Source of the DNA: Solirubrobacteraceae bacterium
GTDB lineage: Bacteria; Actinomycetota; Thermoleophilia; Solirubrobacterales; Solirubrobacteraceae
Length of the DNA stretch: 64,000 nucleotides
Direction of reading: 5' to 3'
Assembly: GCA_025449845.1 (NCBI GenBank)
Contig: JANWIP010000028.1
Location: 105,040-169,039 of the forward strand
Part shown: positions 50,375-60,186 of the stretch, piece after piece
Layout of the letters: every line of letters starts with the position of its first letter
Position numbering within the stretch: position 1 is the stretch's first letter
Translations under genes and position numbers: made by a program
Notes under the pieces: generated by a model
Databases searched by the model: none
The model's input: only the letters and a program-made list of their open reading frames with translations
Told to the model about the DNA's origin: nothing

Positions 50375-53300
50375 ATGCGCTGTGCGTTTGTGTCGTCGCG
50401 GCTCGCGGGGTGGCTTACGAGCCTTGTTGTTGGGGCCGGTTTGGCGCTGCTGTTCGCGGGTCCGGTGTCAGCCGCGGCGCCGACGGCGGTGTGGTCGCTC
50501 CACGCCCAGGCGCTACCGACCGCGGGTCCGTCTGTGGCGGATAACGCAGGATGTCTGGACAGCCAGTATGATTGTAGTGCGTATGAAGTGGTCGCGCGGG
50601 ACGCGGGTGGCGCCGCGATGGACGCGAGCACGGTGACGCTCACGGATACCCTCCCGGCGGGCGTCACGGCACAGCGGGTCGTGTTCACGTGGTCTGGGCT
50701 CCCGCCGGAAGATGGTGGAAGCGCCCGGAATCTCACGGCATTTGGGCTCTGTCCGAGTACTACGGGGCCGGTCGTGCAGTGCCAGCTCTCGACCGGAGAA
50801 CTTGGGTGGCCGCCCGTCGCATCTAATGATACGTTGCGGATGTATGTGTATGTGACCGTGGACCCTGGTGTTGAAGGTCCCCTGTCGAACGGTTTGGCGG
50901 TGTCGGGTGGCGGCGCCCCGGAAGCGACCGTAACGGAGCGGACTGGGGGTTCCTCGGCGCCGGTGTTGTTTGGTGTGACGGATCTGGTGTCCGCGATCTC
51001 GGGTGTCGATGGGGCGCCGGATACGCGGGCGGGGGGCCATCCGTATGAGTACACGACCCGGATCGATCTGAACAACGTCATCCGGCCGCTGCCCGATGCG
51101 ACGGTGACGAGGGGTGCTACGAGTGTGCGGGATCTCCGGGATGCCGCTGTCGATCTCCCGTTGGGGTTTGTGGGTAGTGAGCTCGCGACACCGACGTGTA
51201 CGTTGGCGCAGCTCTCAAGCGGAGCCGCGGGAGGCGGAACGAAGCTCGCGACGTGTCCGTTGGATACCCAGGTCGGGTGGATCCGCACCGAGCCCGAAAA
51301 CAACACGACCTTGGTGAACGGCCCGTTGTATAACATTGTGCCCGAGCACGGTGTCGCGGCGGAGCTCGGCTACCACGACGGGATACACGGCGCACACGTC
51401 TTCTATACGAGCGTCGTCCCGACACCCCATGGTTACGTGTTGCGCGCGATGAGCCCTGAAATCCCGCAGGTGCCGCTCGCGGGAATCGAAGTGACTCTCT
51501 ACGGTGACCCGGCCGCCCGCCAGGTAGAACTCGCGCGCCGGGAAGGCAACACCATTAGCACCAATACGCCGGTCGCGTTCTTCACGAACCCCGCACACTG
51601 CGGCGGGGAACCACTGGTGACCGGTCTGCACCTGGACTCGTGGCAGAACCCCGGCCGGTTCAACGCCGACGGTACCCCGGACCTGACTGACCCCGCGTGG
51701 GCGTCTGCCACTTCAGAAGACCCTGCGGTGACGGGTTGTAACCTGTTGCGCTTCGAACCATCGCTCACGGTGACACCAGAAACCACGGGGACGGATACCC
51801 CGACGGGCCTTGAAGTCGACGTGCAGGTCCCCCAGGATGAGGACCCCGCGGCACTGTCGACACCCCCGTTGCGTAACGCGTCCGTCACGCTGCCGGCCGG
51901 GTTGACGCTGAACCCCGCCGCCGCCACAGGGCTGGGGGCGTGCACCGAAGTACAGATCGCGCTCGCCAGCGCAGCGCCGCCTACGTGCCCGGAATCCTCG
52001 AAGATCGCGAGCGTTGAAGTGAGCACCCCGGCGCTGGCGGGGACCCTGGTCGGGTCGGTGTATCTGGCTACCCAGAACGAAAACCCATTCCACACGCTGC
52101 TTGCGGGGTATATCGTGATCGACGATCCCACCACGGGTGTCGTCGTGAAGATCCCGGGGAACCTCACGCCGAACCCCGCTACGGGCCAGATCACAGGGGT
52201 ATTCAACGAAAACCCCCAGTTCCCCGTCGGGGAGCTGAAGCTCCACTTCTTCGGCGGACCCCGCGGAGAGCTCGCGACCCCCGCCAACTGCGGGGTATTC
52301 ACATCCATGAGCGATTTGATGCCGTGGTCCGCCCCGGACTCAGGACCCGACGCGACACCCTCAAGCAGCTTCCCGATCAACACCGGGTGCGCGACTGGGT
52401 TTACCCCCAGCCTCACCGCGGGAACGGAGAACCCGCAGGCCGGTGGCTACTCACCGTTCGCGCTGTCCCTCTCAAGGAGCGATGGGGAACAGGATCTCGC
52501 CGGGATCAGCGTCACGCTGCCCCCTGGGCTGCTCGGGAAGATCGCGGGTATACCGCTCTGCCCCGACGCGAACGCGAACGCCGGGACGTGCCCCGAAGCG
52601 TCTCTGGTCGGGAGCGCGCAGGCCGGGGCGGGTGTTGGCCCCAACCCGCTGTTCGTCGGCGGGAAGGGGTATCTGACCGGCCCGTATAACGGTGGCCCCT
52701 ACGGTTTGGTCGTGGAGGTCCCCGCGGTCGCCGGACCGTTCAACCTCGGGATGATCGTCGTCCGTCAGTCCTTGCGGATCGACCCGCACACCGCACAGGT
52801 CACGGATGTGTCCGACCCGTTCCCCACGATCATCGACGGGATTCCGCTGCGGGTCAGGCGCGTCGACGTGACGCTCGATCGCCCCGGGTTCACGTTCAAC
52901 CCGACGAACTGCACGCCGATGGCGATCGGTGGGACCGTCACCTCGACTCAGGGCGCCAGTGCACAGGTCTCCAGCCGCTTCCAGGCCGCTGGCTGCCGCG
53001 AACTGCCGTTCAAGCCCGCGTTCACCGTCTCAACGCAGGGCAAGACGAGTAAGAAGAACGGCGCGAGCCTCGATGTGAAGGTCGGCTACCCCAAGGGCAG
53101 CCAGGCGAACATCCGCTCGGTTGCAGTGACGTTGCCAAAGGCGCTGCCCTCACGGCTCACCACCATCCAGCAGGCCTGTCCCGAAGCGACGTTCAGCCAG
53201 AACCCCGCCTCATGCCCGGCTGGCTCGAACATCGGGATCGCTACCGCGCATACCCCGGTCCTCGCGGGGGCCGTTGTCGGACCCGCCTACCTGGTGTCTC

Positions 53301-53680
53301 ACGGTGGCGCCGCGTTCCCCGACCTCGTGCTGATCCTCCAGGGCGAAGGTGTGAAGCTCGAACTCATCGGCAGCATCGACATCAAGCATGGTGTCACCAG
53401 CAGCGCGTTCAACAGCGTCCCCGACGCGCCTATCAGCTCCTTTGAGCTGAAGCTGCCCGAGGGGCCGCACTCCGGGCTCGCCGCGGTTCTGCCCGCCAAG
53501 GCCAAGGGGAGCCTCTGCGGCACGAGCCTCACGATGCCCACGACGCTCACCGGGCAGAACGGGGCCGTCGTCAGGCAGGGCACCAAGATCGCCGTCACCG
53601 GGTGCGCCAAGGCGAAGCCCAAGAAGGCCCAGCACCGTAAGAAACACCGTCAGGCGAAGAAGGGGAAGCACAAGGGGTAG
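50375..53680 (+). CDS. large secreted Thr/Pro-rich beta-domain protein with basic tail
   Basis: This is a 1101-residue exported protein. The signal peptide (about residues 8-33, WLTSLVVGAGLALLFAGPVSAA) supports the ATG at 50375, which has GGGGAG 6-11 nt upstream; ATG 50345 is the alternative. The rest is a series of beta-rich modules with recurring text (VTLPAGLTLNPAAATGLGAC, TCPESSKIASVEVSTPALAG, VTLPPGLLGKIAGIPLC, SCPAGSNIGIATAHTPVLAG), so it contains internal repeats with paired cysteines. The tail is Lys-rich (KKAQHRKKHRQAKKGKHKG). It starts 27 nt after the NHL protein gene, so both are one transcription unit. The family is unknown to me. Confidence 0.8.
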   Translation: MRCAFVSSRLAGWLTSLVVGAGLALLFAGPVSAAAPTAVWSLHAQALPTAGPSVADNAGCLDSQYDCSAYEVVARDAGGAAMDASTVTLTDTLPAGVTAQRVVFTWSGLPPEDGGSARNLTAFGLCPSTTGPVVQCQLSTGELGWPPVASNDTLRMYVYVTVDPGVEGPLSNGLAVSGGGAPEATVTERTGGSSAPVLFGVTDLVSAISGVDGAPDTRAGGHPYEYTTRIDLNNVIRPLPDATVTRGATSVRDLRDAAVDLPLGFVGSELATPTCTLAQLSSGAAGGGTKLATCPLDTQVGWIRTEPENNTTLVNGPLYNIVPEHGVAAELGYHDGIHGAHVFYTSVVPTPHGYVLRAMSPEIPQVPLAGIEVTLYGDPAARQVELARREGNTISTNTPVAFFTNPAHCGGEPLVTGLHLDSWQNPGRFNADGTPDLTDPAWASATSEDPAVTGCNLLRFEPSLTVTPETTGTDTPTGLEVDVQVPQDEDPAALSTPPLRNASVTLPAGLTLNPAAATGLGACTEVQIALASAAPPTCPESSKIASVEVSTPALAGTLVGSVYLATQNENPFHTLLAGYIVIDDPTTGVVVKIPGNLTPNPATGQITGVFNENPQFPVGELKLHFFGGPRGELATPANCGVFTSMSDLMPWSAPDSGPDATPSSSFPINTGCATGFTPSLTAGTENPQAGGYSPFALSLSRSDGEQDLAGISVTLPPGLLGKIAGIPLCPDANANAGTCPEASLVGSAQAGAGVGPNPLFVGGKGYLTGPYNGGPYGLVVEVPAVAGPFNLGMIVVRQSLRIDPHTAQVTDVSDPFPTIIDGIPLRVRRVDVTLDRPGFTFNPTNCTPMAIGGTVTSTQGASAQVSSRFQAAGCRELPFKPAFTVSTQGKTSKKNGASLDVKVGYPKGSQANIRSVAVTLPKALPSRLTTIQQACPEATFSQNPASCPAGSNIGIATAHTPVLAGAVVGPAYLVSHGGAAFPDLVLILQGEGVKLELIGSIDIKHGVTSSAFNSVPDAPISSFELKLPEGPHSGLAAVLPAKAKGSLCGTSLTMPTTLTGQNGAVVRQGTKIAVTGCAKAKPKKAQHRKKHRQAKKGKHKG

Positions 53681-53685
53681 GGGGC

Positions 53686-54753
53686 ATGAGCGCTGCCATG
53701 TCCGCACCCAACAAGCAGGCCGGAGCGCGTACCCAGAGGGCGCAGGGCACCCAAAGGGCACAGGACAAGCGCTCCGGCCAGGAGCCCGTTGCGCCGAACC
53801 GCGTCGCGGAGATACAGCGCCAGCGGATCATCGGCGCGATGGCTGAGGTCGCGGCGGAAAAAGGGGCCGCGAACGTCACCGTCGCGCACATCGTGGCGCG
53901 CGCGGGCATCTCGCGCCGGACGTTCTACGAGATCTTCGAGGACCGCGAGGCCTGCCTGTTGGCCGCCCTGGAGGAAGCCATCGGCCAGGCCGCCTCAGCG
54001 GTGGTGCCCGCGTACCGGGGCCAGGAGCGCTGGCGCGAGCGCATTCGCGCCGGGCTCGCCGCGCTGCTCGCCTTCCTCGACGAGGAGCCCGGGCTCGGGC
54101 GCCTGTGCGTGGTGGAGGCCCTGGGCGCGGGGGACAGGGCGCTGGAGCGCCGTGCGCAGTGCCTGGCCGCACTGATCGCAGCGGTGGACGAGGGTCGTGG
54201 CGAGGCCCCTGGGGGCAGGCAGCCGCCGCCGATGACCGCCGAGGGGATCGTCGGGGCGGTGTTCTCGATCGTGCACGCCCGGATTCTTGTGCGCGAGGGC
54301 ATGGGGGGGCGTGGCGCGGCGCCGCTCACGGCCTTGCTGGGTGAGTTGATGGGCGTCATCGTGCTGCCTTACCTCGGTCAAGCGGCTGCACAGAAGGAGC
54401 TGCACAAACCGGCCCCACCCCTCCCCCCAACCAAGACCCGCCCGCGCCGCGATCCGCTGGAGGGGCTCGACATGCGCCTCACTTATCGCACCGTTCGCGT
54501 GCTCATGGGGATCGCCGGGCATCCTGGCGCGAGCAATCGCACCGTCGCCGAGGCTTCGGGCATCTCCGATCAGGGGCAGATCTCGAAGCTGCTCGCGCGT
54601 CTTGACAGTCTCGGTCTCGTGCGCAACACCGGTCAAGGGCACCCCAAGGGGGCGCCTAATGCCTGGCAGCTCACCGCGCGCGGACAGGAGGTCGAGCAGG
54701 CCATCCGCTTGCAGACCGGACCCCGAGGGGGGAGAGAGCGCACCGGCGTGTAG
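53686..54753 (+). CDS. TetR N-terminal / winged-helix C-terminal chimeric regulator
   Basis: This is a 355-residue paralogue of the regulator at 16902-17858. After a 40-residue basic, Gln-rich N-terminal extension comes a TetR helix-turn-helix (NVTVAHIVARAGISRRTFYEIFEDREACLLAA, about 64-95). A helical domain follows, then a winged helix (MRLTYRTVRVLMGIAGHPGASNRTVAEASGISDQGQISKLL, about 264-304). It starts 5 nt after the secreted-protein gene, so it is very likely cotranscribed with both surface-protein genes and may feed back on their promoter. Confidence 0.82.
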   Translation: MSAAMSAPNKQAGARTQRAQGTQRAQDKRSGQEPVAPNRVAEIQRQRIIGAMAEVAAEKGAANVTVAHIVARAGISRRTFYEIFEDREACLLAALEEAIGQAASAVVPAYRGQERWRERIRAGLAALLAFLDEEPGLGRLCVVEALGAGDRALERRAQCLAALIAAVDEGRGEAPGGRQPPPMTAEGIVGAVFSIVHARILVREGMGGRGAAPLTALLGELMGVIVLPYLGQAAAQKELHKPAPPLPPTKTRPRRDPLEGLDMRLTYRTVRVLMGIAGHPGASNRTVAEASGISDQGQISKLLARLDSLGLVRNTGQGHPKGAPNAWQLTARGQEVEQAIRLQTGPRGGRERTGV

Positions 54754-54784
54754 CCGACCGAGCATATACATCTAGGGAGTGCGT

Positions 54785-54820
54785 TATACTACCTGCATGA
54801 GTAAGAGGCTGCAGGTAGTA
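54785..54820 (+). promoter_or_regulatory. -10 box and 11-bp inverted repeat over antitoxin start
   Basis: TATACT (54785-54790) lies exactly 6 nt before ATG 54797. TACTACCTGCA (54787-54797) and TGCAGGTAGTA (54810-54820) are perfect 11-bp arms with a 12-nt spacer; they cover the -10 and the first codons, so a bound antitoxin would block both transcription and initiation. Confidence 0.6.
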
Positions 54821-55063
54821 GTCGCAGAGGCCGATCTCGAACGTTACGAGAGCAGCGCCCGCGCGGCGGGGTTGACCGTCTCGGCTTGGGCGCGCCAGGC
54901 CATGAATGCGGCCGAGCGACATACCTCCAGCGGCGATGTCGAGGCCAAGCTGGCTGTCATCCGCAAGGCGGCCACCTACGAATTTCCTGCTCCCGACATC
55001 GAGACGATGCTTGCTGAGATCGAGCTGGGCTATAGGCAGGATCTCCCTGGTCTCGACGCGTGA
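54797..55063 (+). CDS. vapB: VapB-type antitoxin
   Basis: This is an 88-residue protein starting MSKRLQVVVAEADLERYESSARAAGLTVSAWARQAMNAAER, a ribbon-helix-helix-like DNA-binding fold (strand at residues 4-9, helices to about 44). The C-terminal half (about 50-88) would bind the toxin. The start at 54797 is fixed by the -10 position and the absence of a Shine-Dalgarno site. Its end overlaps the PIN gene by four bases (GTGA). Confidence 0.82.
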   Translation: MSKRLQVVVAEADLERYESSARAAGLTVSAWARQAMNAAERHTSSGDVEAKLAVIRKAATYEFPAPDIETMLAEIELGYRQDLPGLDA

Positions 55064-55473
55064 TCTTCGTTGACTCAAATATCCCCATGTATCTCATAGG
55101 GGTGGAGGACCATCCGCACAAGCTCGACTCCCGGCGCCTGATCGACCGGCTGGCAAACGAACGCAGGCGTCTTGTGACCAGCAGCGAGGTCTTTCAAGAG
55201 ATGCTGCACCGCTACACGGCAGCCGGCCGGCGTGAGGCGATTGAGGTCGCGTTCCACACGCTGCGCGGCATCGTGGACAACGTCTTCTCCGTGCGCGAGC
55301 AGGACATCTTCGCCGCCAAGGACCTCACCCATGCGCACCCGCGCCTGTCCTCACGCGACGCCCTGCACGCCGCCGTCATGCGCCGCGCCTACGTCACCCA
55401 GATCCTCTCCTTCGACCAGGGGTTCGATCTGCTGCCGGACATTGCGCGCATACCGGCGCCGGGCGGCGCTTGA
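55060..55473 (+). CDS. vapC: PIN-domain toxin (VapC family)
   Basis: This is a 137-residue PIN ribonuclease. D5 lies in MIFVDSNIPMYLIG, Glu in VTSSEVFQEMLHRY, Asp in LSSRDALHAAVMRRA and Asp in ILSFDQGFDLLPDI, matching the four metal-binding positions. The start is GTG at 55060, overlapping the antitoxin stop. It is followed within about 100 nt by another complete pair. Confidence 0.9.
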   Translation: MIFVDSNIPMYLIGVEDHPHKLDSRRLIDRLANERRRLVTSSEVFQEMLHRYTAAGRREAIEVAFHTLRGIVDNVFSVREQDIFAAKDLTHAHPRLSSRDALHAAVMRRAYVTQILSFDQGFDLLPDIARIPAPGGA

Positions 55474-55545
55474 AGCCCGCGCGCCGCGAGCAGGCGATTC
55501 TCCGCCCTTGCCTCCCCCGCATCTCCGCCCTTTGCCTTCCTGCCG

Positions 55546-55579
55546 CATGCAGATCGCATGTGATAATGTGATCTGCATG
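55546..55579 (+). promoter_or_regulatory. 10-bp inverted repeat around the fourth antitoxin start
   Basis: CATGCAGATC (55546-55555) and GATCTGCATG (55570-55579) are perfect arms, the right one containing the ATG at 55577. TGATAAT between them offers a -10 (GATAAT, 55562-55567), 9 nt before the start, so the message is nearly leaderless. Probable autoregulatory operator. Confidence 0.58.
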
Positions 55580-55810
55580 GCATCTGTGCAGATCCGCAAC
55601 GTCCCCGACCAGCTGCATCGGGCTCTGAAGGCGCGGGCCGCGCAGTCGGGGATGACTCTCTCCGACTACCTGCTTACCGAGATACGCGAGGTCGCTGTGA
55701 AGCCCTCAATGCACCAGTGGCTGGATAGGGTCAGCCGCTTGGAGCCGGTCGAGATGAGCTTGACCTCCAGCGAGGCCATCCACCTCGAGCGCGAACGCGC
55801 TCCGCTGTGA
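55577..55810 (+). CDS. vapB: ribbon-helix-helix (FitA/VapB-type) antitoxin
   Basis: This is a 77-residue protein starting MASVQIRNVPDQLHRALKARAAQSGMTLSDYLLTEI, the FitA-type ribbon-helix-helix domain (residues 2-40). The remainder (about 41-77) is the toxin-binding tail. The inverted repeat over its start fits autoregulation. The end overlaps the PIN gene as GTGA. Confidence 0.9.
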   Translation: MASVQIRNVPDQLHRALKARAAQSGMTLSDYLLTEIREVAVKPSMHQWLDRVSRLEPVEMSLTSSEAIHLERERAPL

Positions 55811-56202
55811 TTGTCGCCGATGCCAGTGCGATCGGGGATGTGCTGCTTGGCAATCGCCATGCCCCGTCCGTCCGCTCTGTGCTCGCCGGGCACTCCGCGA
55901 TCCACGTTCCCGAGCACTTTCACGTCGAGCTTGTCTCCATGCTGCGAAGCCATGCGCTGCGCGGGGAGCTTGGCGAGCGCCGCTGCGCGCAGGCGCTGAG
56001 CTACCTGCGCGAGCTGCGCGTCCTGCGCTACTCCGTGGTCGATCTGCTCGATCCCGTCTGGGAACTGCGCGAGCGGCTCACGGCCTATGACGCCGCTTAC
56101 CTCGCGCTTGCCCGCCAGCTCGGACTGTCGCTTCTGACCCGCGATGAAGGGCTCGCCCAGGCCGCGCGCGCCGAGGGCAGGTTGGCCGAGCTTCCGGCCT
56201 GA
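55807..56202 (+). CDS. vapC: PIN-domain toxin (VapC/FitB family)
   Basis: This is a 131-residue PIN ribonuclease. D5 lies in MIVADASAIGDVLLG, Glu in PEHFHVELVSMLRS, Asp in LTAYDAAYLALARQLG and Asp in LLTRDEGLAQAAR. The start is GTG at 55807 and overlaps the antitoxin. This is the fourth toxin-antitoxin pair of the window and the second of two adjacent ones. Confidence 0.92.
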   Translation: MIVADASAIGDVLLGNRHAPSVRSVLAGHSAIHVPEHFHVELVSMLRSHALRGELGERRCAQALSYLRELRVLRYSVVDLLDPVWELRERLTAYDAAYLALARQLGLSLLTRDEGLAQAARAEGRLAELPA

Positions 56203-56400
56203 GGCATTCCCGAGCAAGGGCGCCTGCGGCCCGCGGCCCCCATCCCTGCTACGGTCCCCCCATGGGCGGCGACGTCGCCCGTGAGGTTCTTGTCTTGTCT
56301 GGTCTTTGTTGGCGCTCCATGCGCGAGGGCAGTCAGTTCGAATCTCCCCTCCGCAGCAGGTGACCCCCGACGGTCGCCAGAAGATAGGAGCATCACCAAC
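56203..56400 (+). other. 198-nt region upstream of the DEAD-box helicase gene
   Basis: No gene is visible. DEAD-box helicase genes often have long regulated 5' leaders, and AGGAG occurs 14 nt before the helicase ATG. A TTCGAAT near 56337 resembles a tRNA T loop, but no stem pairs around it. I see no other clear element. Confidence 0.3.
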
Positions 56401-57651
<1,251 letters not shown>

Positions 57652-57698
57652 CGCCGCGTTCCGGCGGTGCATTAGGTAGATTTTCCTGTGAAACAACC

Positions 57699-58661
57699 AT
57701 GAGTGACAATCAATCTTCTGGCGTTCTTCTAGAAGAGCGCCCCGGGCCGGAGCACGTTCAGCCCCCTGAATTCGAGACCCTCGACCGAGTGCTGACGGGG
57801 ATTATCACCGTCGGGCCGATCCTCGCCCTCATCCTTGTCGCCTGGCAGCTCTGGAACGGCCTGCTGCACCCCTCGGATGTGATCGTCTTCGCGATCCTCT
57901 ATGTCCTCACGGGTCTGGGTGTGACCATCGGTCTGCACCGCCTGCTCACGCATCGCAGCTTCAAGACCTACCCGGCCATACGCGGCATCTTCGCGGTGCT
58001 TGGCTCGGCGGCGATTGAGGGGCCCGTCATCTCCTGGGTGTCTGATCACCGCAAGCACCATGCCTTCTCCGACCGCGCCGGCGATCCTCACAGCCCGCAC
58101 GTCGACCACGGCTCGGGCCTGCGCGGCGCGCTGCGTGGCCTCGGCCACGCGCATCTGGGCTGGCTCTTCATTCACACCGAGCGCGGCTCGCGCGAACGCT
58201 ACGCGCCTGACCTGCTCGCCGATCCCGTGGTGTCTTTCGTGGATCGCACCTTCTTCGTCTGGGCCCTCGGCGGTCTCGCCGCGGCCTTTGCGCTAGGCGG
58301 CCTCATCGGGGGGACCTGGCGGGCGGCCTTCACGGGGCTCCTGTGGGGCGGGGCGGTAAGGATGCTCGTGCTGCACCACGTCACCTACTCCATCAACTCT
58401 CTCTGTCACTTCTTTGGGCGTCGCGACTATGTCACCGGCGATCACTCCCGCAACCTTGCCTGGCTCGCCCCGCTGTCTTTTGGCGAGGCTTGGCACAACA
58501 ACCACCACGCCTTCCCCACCTCGGCTTCTCATGGGCAGGGCTGGCGCCAGTTCGACGCCTCGGCGCTCGTCATTCGCACCCTTGAGCGTGTGGGGCTCTG
58601 CTGGGATGTCGTGCGCGTCTCTGATGAGCGCCGCACCAGCAAGCGTTACATCCCTGTCTAG
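57699..58661 (+). CDS. acyl-lipid/acyl-CoA fatty acid desaturase
   Basis: This is a 320-residue membrane di-iron desaturase. The three histidine boxes are HRLLTH (HxxxxH), HRKHH (HxxHH) and HNNHH near the C terminus, spaced as in stearoyl-CoA delta-9 desaturases. There are four or so transmembrane helices (about 30-50, 58-78, 185-205 and 210-228). It introduces a double bond into membrane fatty acids and so tunes fluidity. The pairing with the cold-type RNA helicase just upstream is suggestive of low-temperature adaptation, but that is inference. Confidence 0.93.
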   Translation: MSDNQSSGVLLEERPGPEHVQPPEFETLDRVLTGIITVGPILALILVAWQLWNGLLHPSDVIVFAILYVLTGLGVTIGLHRLLTHRSFKTYPAIRGIFAVLGSAAIEGPVISWVSDHRKHHAFSDRAGDPHSPHVDHGSGLRGALRGLGHAHLGWLFIHTERGSRERYAPDLLADPVVSFVDRTFFVWALGGLAAAFALGGLIGGTWRAAFTGLLWGGAVRMLVLHHVTYSINSLCHFFGRRDYVTGDHSRNLAWLAPLSFGEAWHNNHHAFPTSASHGQGWRQFDASALVIRTLERVGLCWDVVRVSDERRTSKRYIPV

Positions 58662-58692
58662 CCAGCTCCTCGTCTAGCCAGCTCCCCGTCTA
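58656..58692. repeat. 16-bp tandem repeat at the desaturase stop
   Basis: GTCTAGCCAGCTCCTC (58656-58671), GTCTAGCCAGCTCCCC (58672-58687) and a partial third copy (58688-58692). The desaturase TAG stop is in the first unit and TAG recurs in the second. It is another short duplication at a gene boundary. Confidence 0.88.
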
Positions 58693-58702
58693 AGCTCAAC
58701 CT

Positions 58703-60175
58703 GTGTCAGGCGTTCCTTCGGTGCGCGACATCCTTGCCGCTCGTCGCGGCGAGGAGATGGCGCTCAACGATCGCTACCTCAACCCGCAGCTTGGGCGCAT
58801 CCTCCGCACGCTCGGCTTCGACCGCGTCTGGACGGGAGCGGAGGGTGCGCACCTGATCGACTCCGAGGGCCGGCGCTACCTCGACCTCTTCGGCGGCTAT
58901 GGCGTGTTTGCGATCGGGCGCAACCACCCGGCGGCGATCGCCGCGGTGCGCGAAGTCATGGAGGCTCACACCGCCAACCTGCCTCAGCTGGGGGTGACGC
59001 TGCTCAGCGGTGTGCTGGCCGAGCAGCTGCTGGCGCGCGCGCCTGGCAGCGTCGGGGCGATGGTGCCCGCCAACAGCGGCGCCGAGGCTGTTGAGGCTGC
59101 CATCAAGATCGCTCGCGCCGCCACTGGGCGCTCGCGCGTGCTCTTTGCCGAGCACGCCTTTCATGGGCTGACGCTCGGGGCGCTCTCGCTCAACGGCAAC
59201 AGCGAGTTCCGCGAAGGCTTCGGGCCGCTGCTGCCTGACTGTGAAGCGGTGCCTTTTGGGGATCTCGACGCGCTGGAGCGCGCGCTTGGGGGAGCGAACG
59301 TGGCGGCCAGCGCGGGAACGATGGCGGGTGGGGTGGCGGGAGCGGGAGTGCCGACGGGCGGGGAAGTGGCGTCAGGCGGGGAGGTCGCGGCCTTCGTGGT
59401 CGAGCCCGTGCAGGGCAAGGGGGTCAACCTGCCCCCTCCCGCCTATCTGCAGGGTGCGCAGAGACTCTGCCGCGCCGCGGGCGCGCTGTTCGTGTGCGAT
59501 GAGGTGCAGACGGGGCTGGGACGCACCGGACGCTTCCTCGCGCTCGAGCACTGGGGGTTGGAGCCCGACATGGTGTGTGTCGCCAAGGCCCTTTCCGGCG
59601 GCCTTGTGCCGATTGGGGCGCTGCTCGTCTCACGCGCTGCCTTCGATCGCGTCTTCGATGGTATGGAGCGCGCGGTGCGCCACGGCTCCACCTTCGGCGG
59701 CAACGACCTCGCGGCAGCCGCCGGCCTGGCGACCTTGAAGGTGCTTGAGGAGGAGGGGTTGGTGGGTCGCGCACAGCGTATGGGGACGCTGCTGCTGGAG
59801 CTCACGCGCCCGTTGATCGACCGCTATGCGGTTGTGAGAGACGTACGCGGCCTCGGCTTGATGTGGGCGATCGAGCTGGGTCCCCCCGAGGGGCGCCTTG
59901 GGCGCTCGCTCTGGGGCGGCCTGGAGCGGGCGCAGCCAGGGCTCTTCGCGCAGCTTCTCACCGTGCCGCTCTTTCACGATCACCGCATCCTTTGCCAGGT
60001 TGCGGGGCATCGCATGAACGTCATCAAGGCTCTCCCCGCGCTCGTCATCGAGGAGGCTGAGGTCAGGCGTTTCGCCGCTGCGCTTGAGGAAGTGGTGGCC
60101 AGTTCTGAACGAATGCCTTCGGCATTGACCCGCTTTGGATCGCGCCTGGCCGTGGGCGCCGTCCGCGCCCGCTAG
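58703..60175 (+). CDS. class III PLP-dependent aminotransferase
   Basis: This is a 490-residue aminotransferase of the acetylornithine/ornithine/4-aminobutyrate group. Landmarks are [55 protein letters not shown], the PLP-contacting Asp in [15 protein letters not shown] and the Schiff-base Lys in [16 protein letters not shown], then [20 protein letters not shown] Gly/Val/Ala-rich insertion (about 194-230) is unusual. The start is GTG at 58703. It is distinct from the aminotransferase at 39305; substrate unknown. Confidence 0.9.
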   Translation: MSGVPSVRDILAARRGEEMALNDRYLNPQLGRILRTLGFDRVWTGAEGAHLIDSEGRRYLDLFGGYGVFAIGRNHPAAIAAVREVMEAHTANLPQLGVTLLSGVLAEQLLARAPGSVGAMVPANSGAEAVEAAIKIARAATGRSRVLFAEHAFHGLTLGALSLNGNSEFREGFGPLLPDCEAVPFGDLDALERALGGANVAASAGTMAGGVAGAGVPTGGEVASGGEVAAFVVEPVQGKGVNLPPPAYLQGAQRLCRAAGALFVCDEVQTGLGRTGRFLALEHWGLEPDMVCVAKALSGGLVPIGALLVSRAAFDRVFDGMERAVRHGSTFGGNDLAAAAGLATLKVLEEEGLVGRAQRMGTLLLELTRPLIDRYAVVRDVRGLGLMWAIELGPPEGRLGRSLWGGLERAQPGLFAQLLTVPLFHDHRILCQVAGHRMNVIKALPALVIEEAEVRRFAAALEEVVASSERMPSALTRFGSRLAVGAVRAR

Positions 60176-60186
60176 CCTGTCCGCCC

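Noticed and set aside
56330..56350. tRNA-like TTCGAATC
   Set aside because: No T stem pairs around it, and no acceptor or anticodon arms are found in the surrounding 90 nt.
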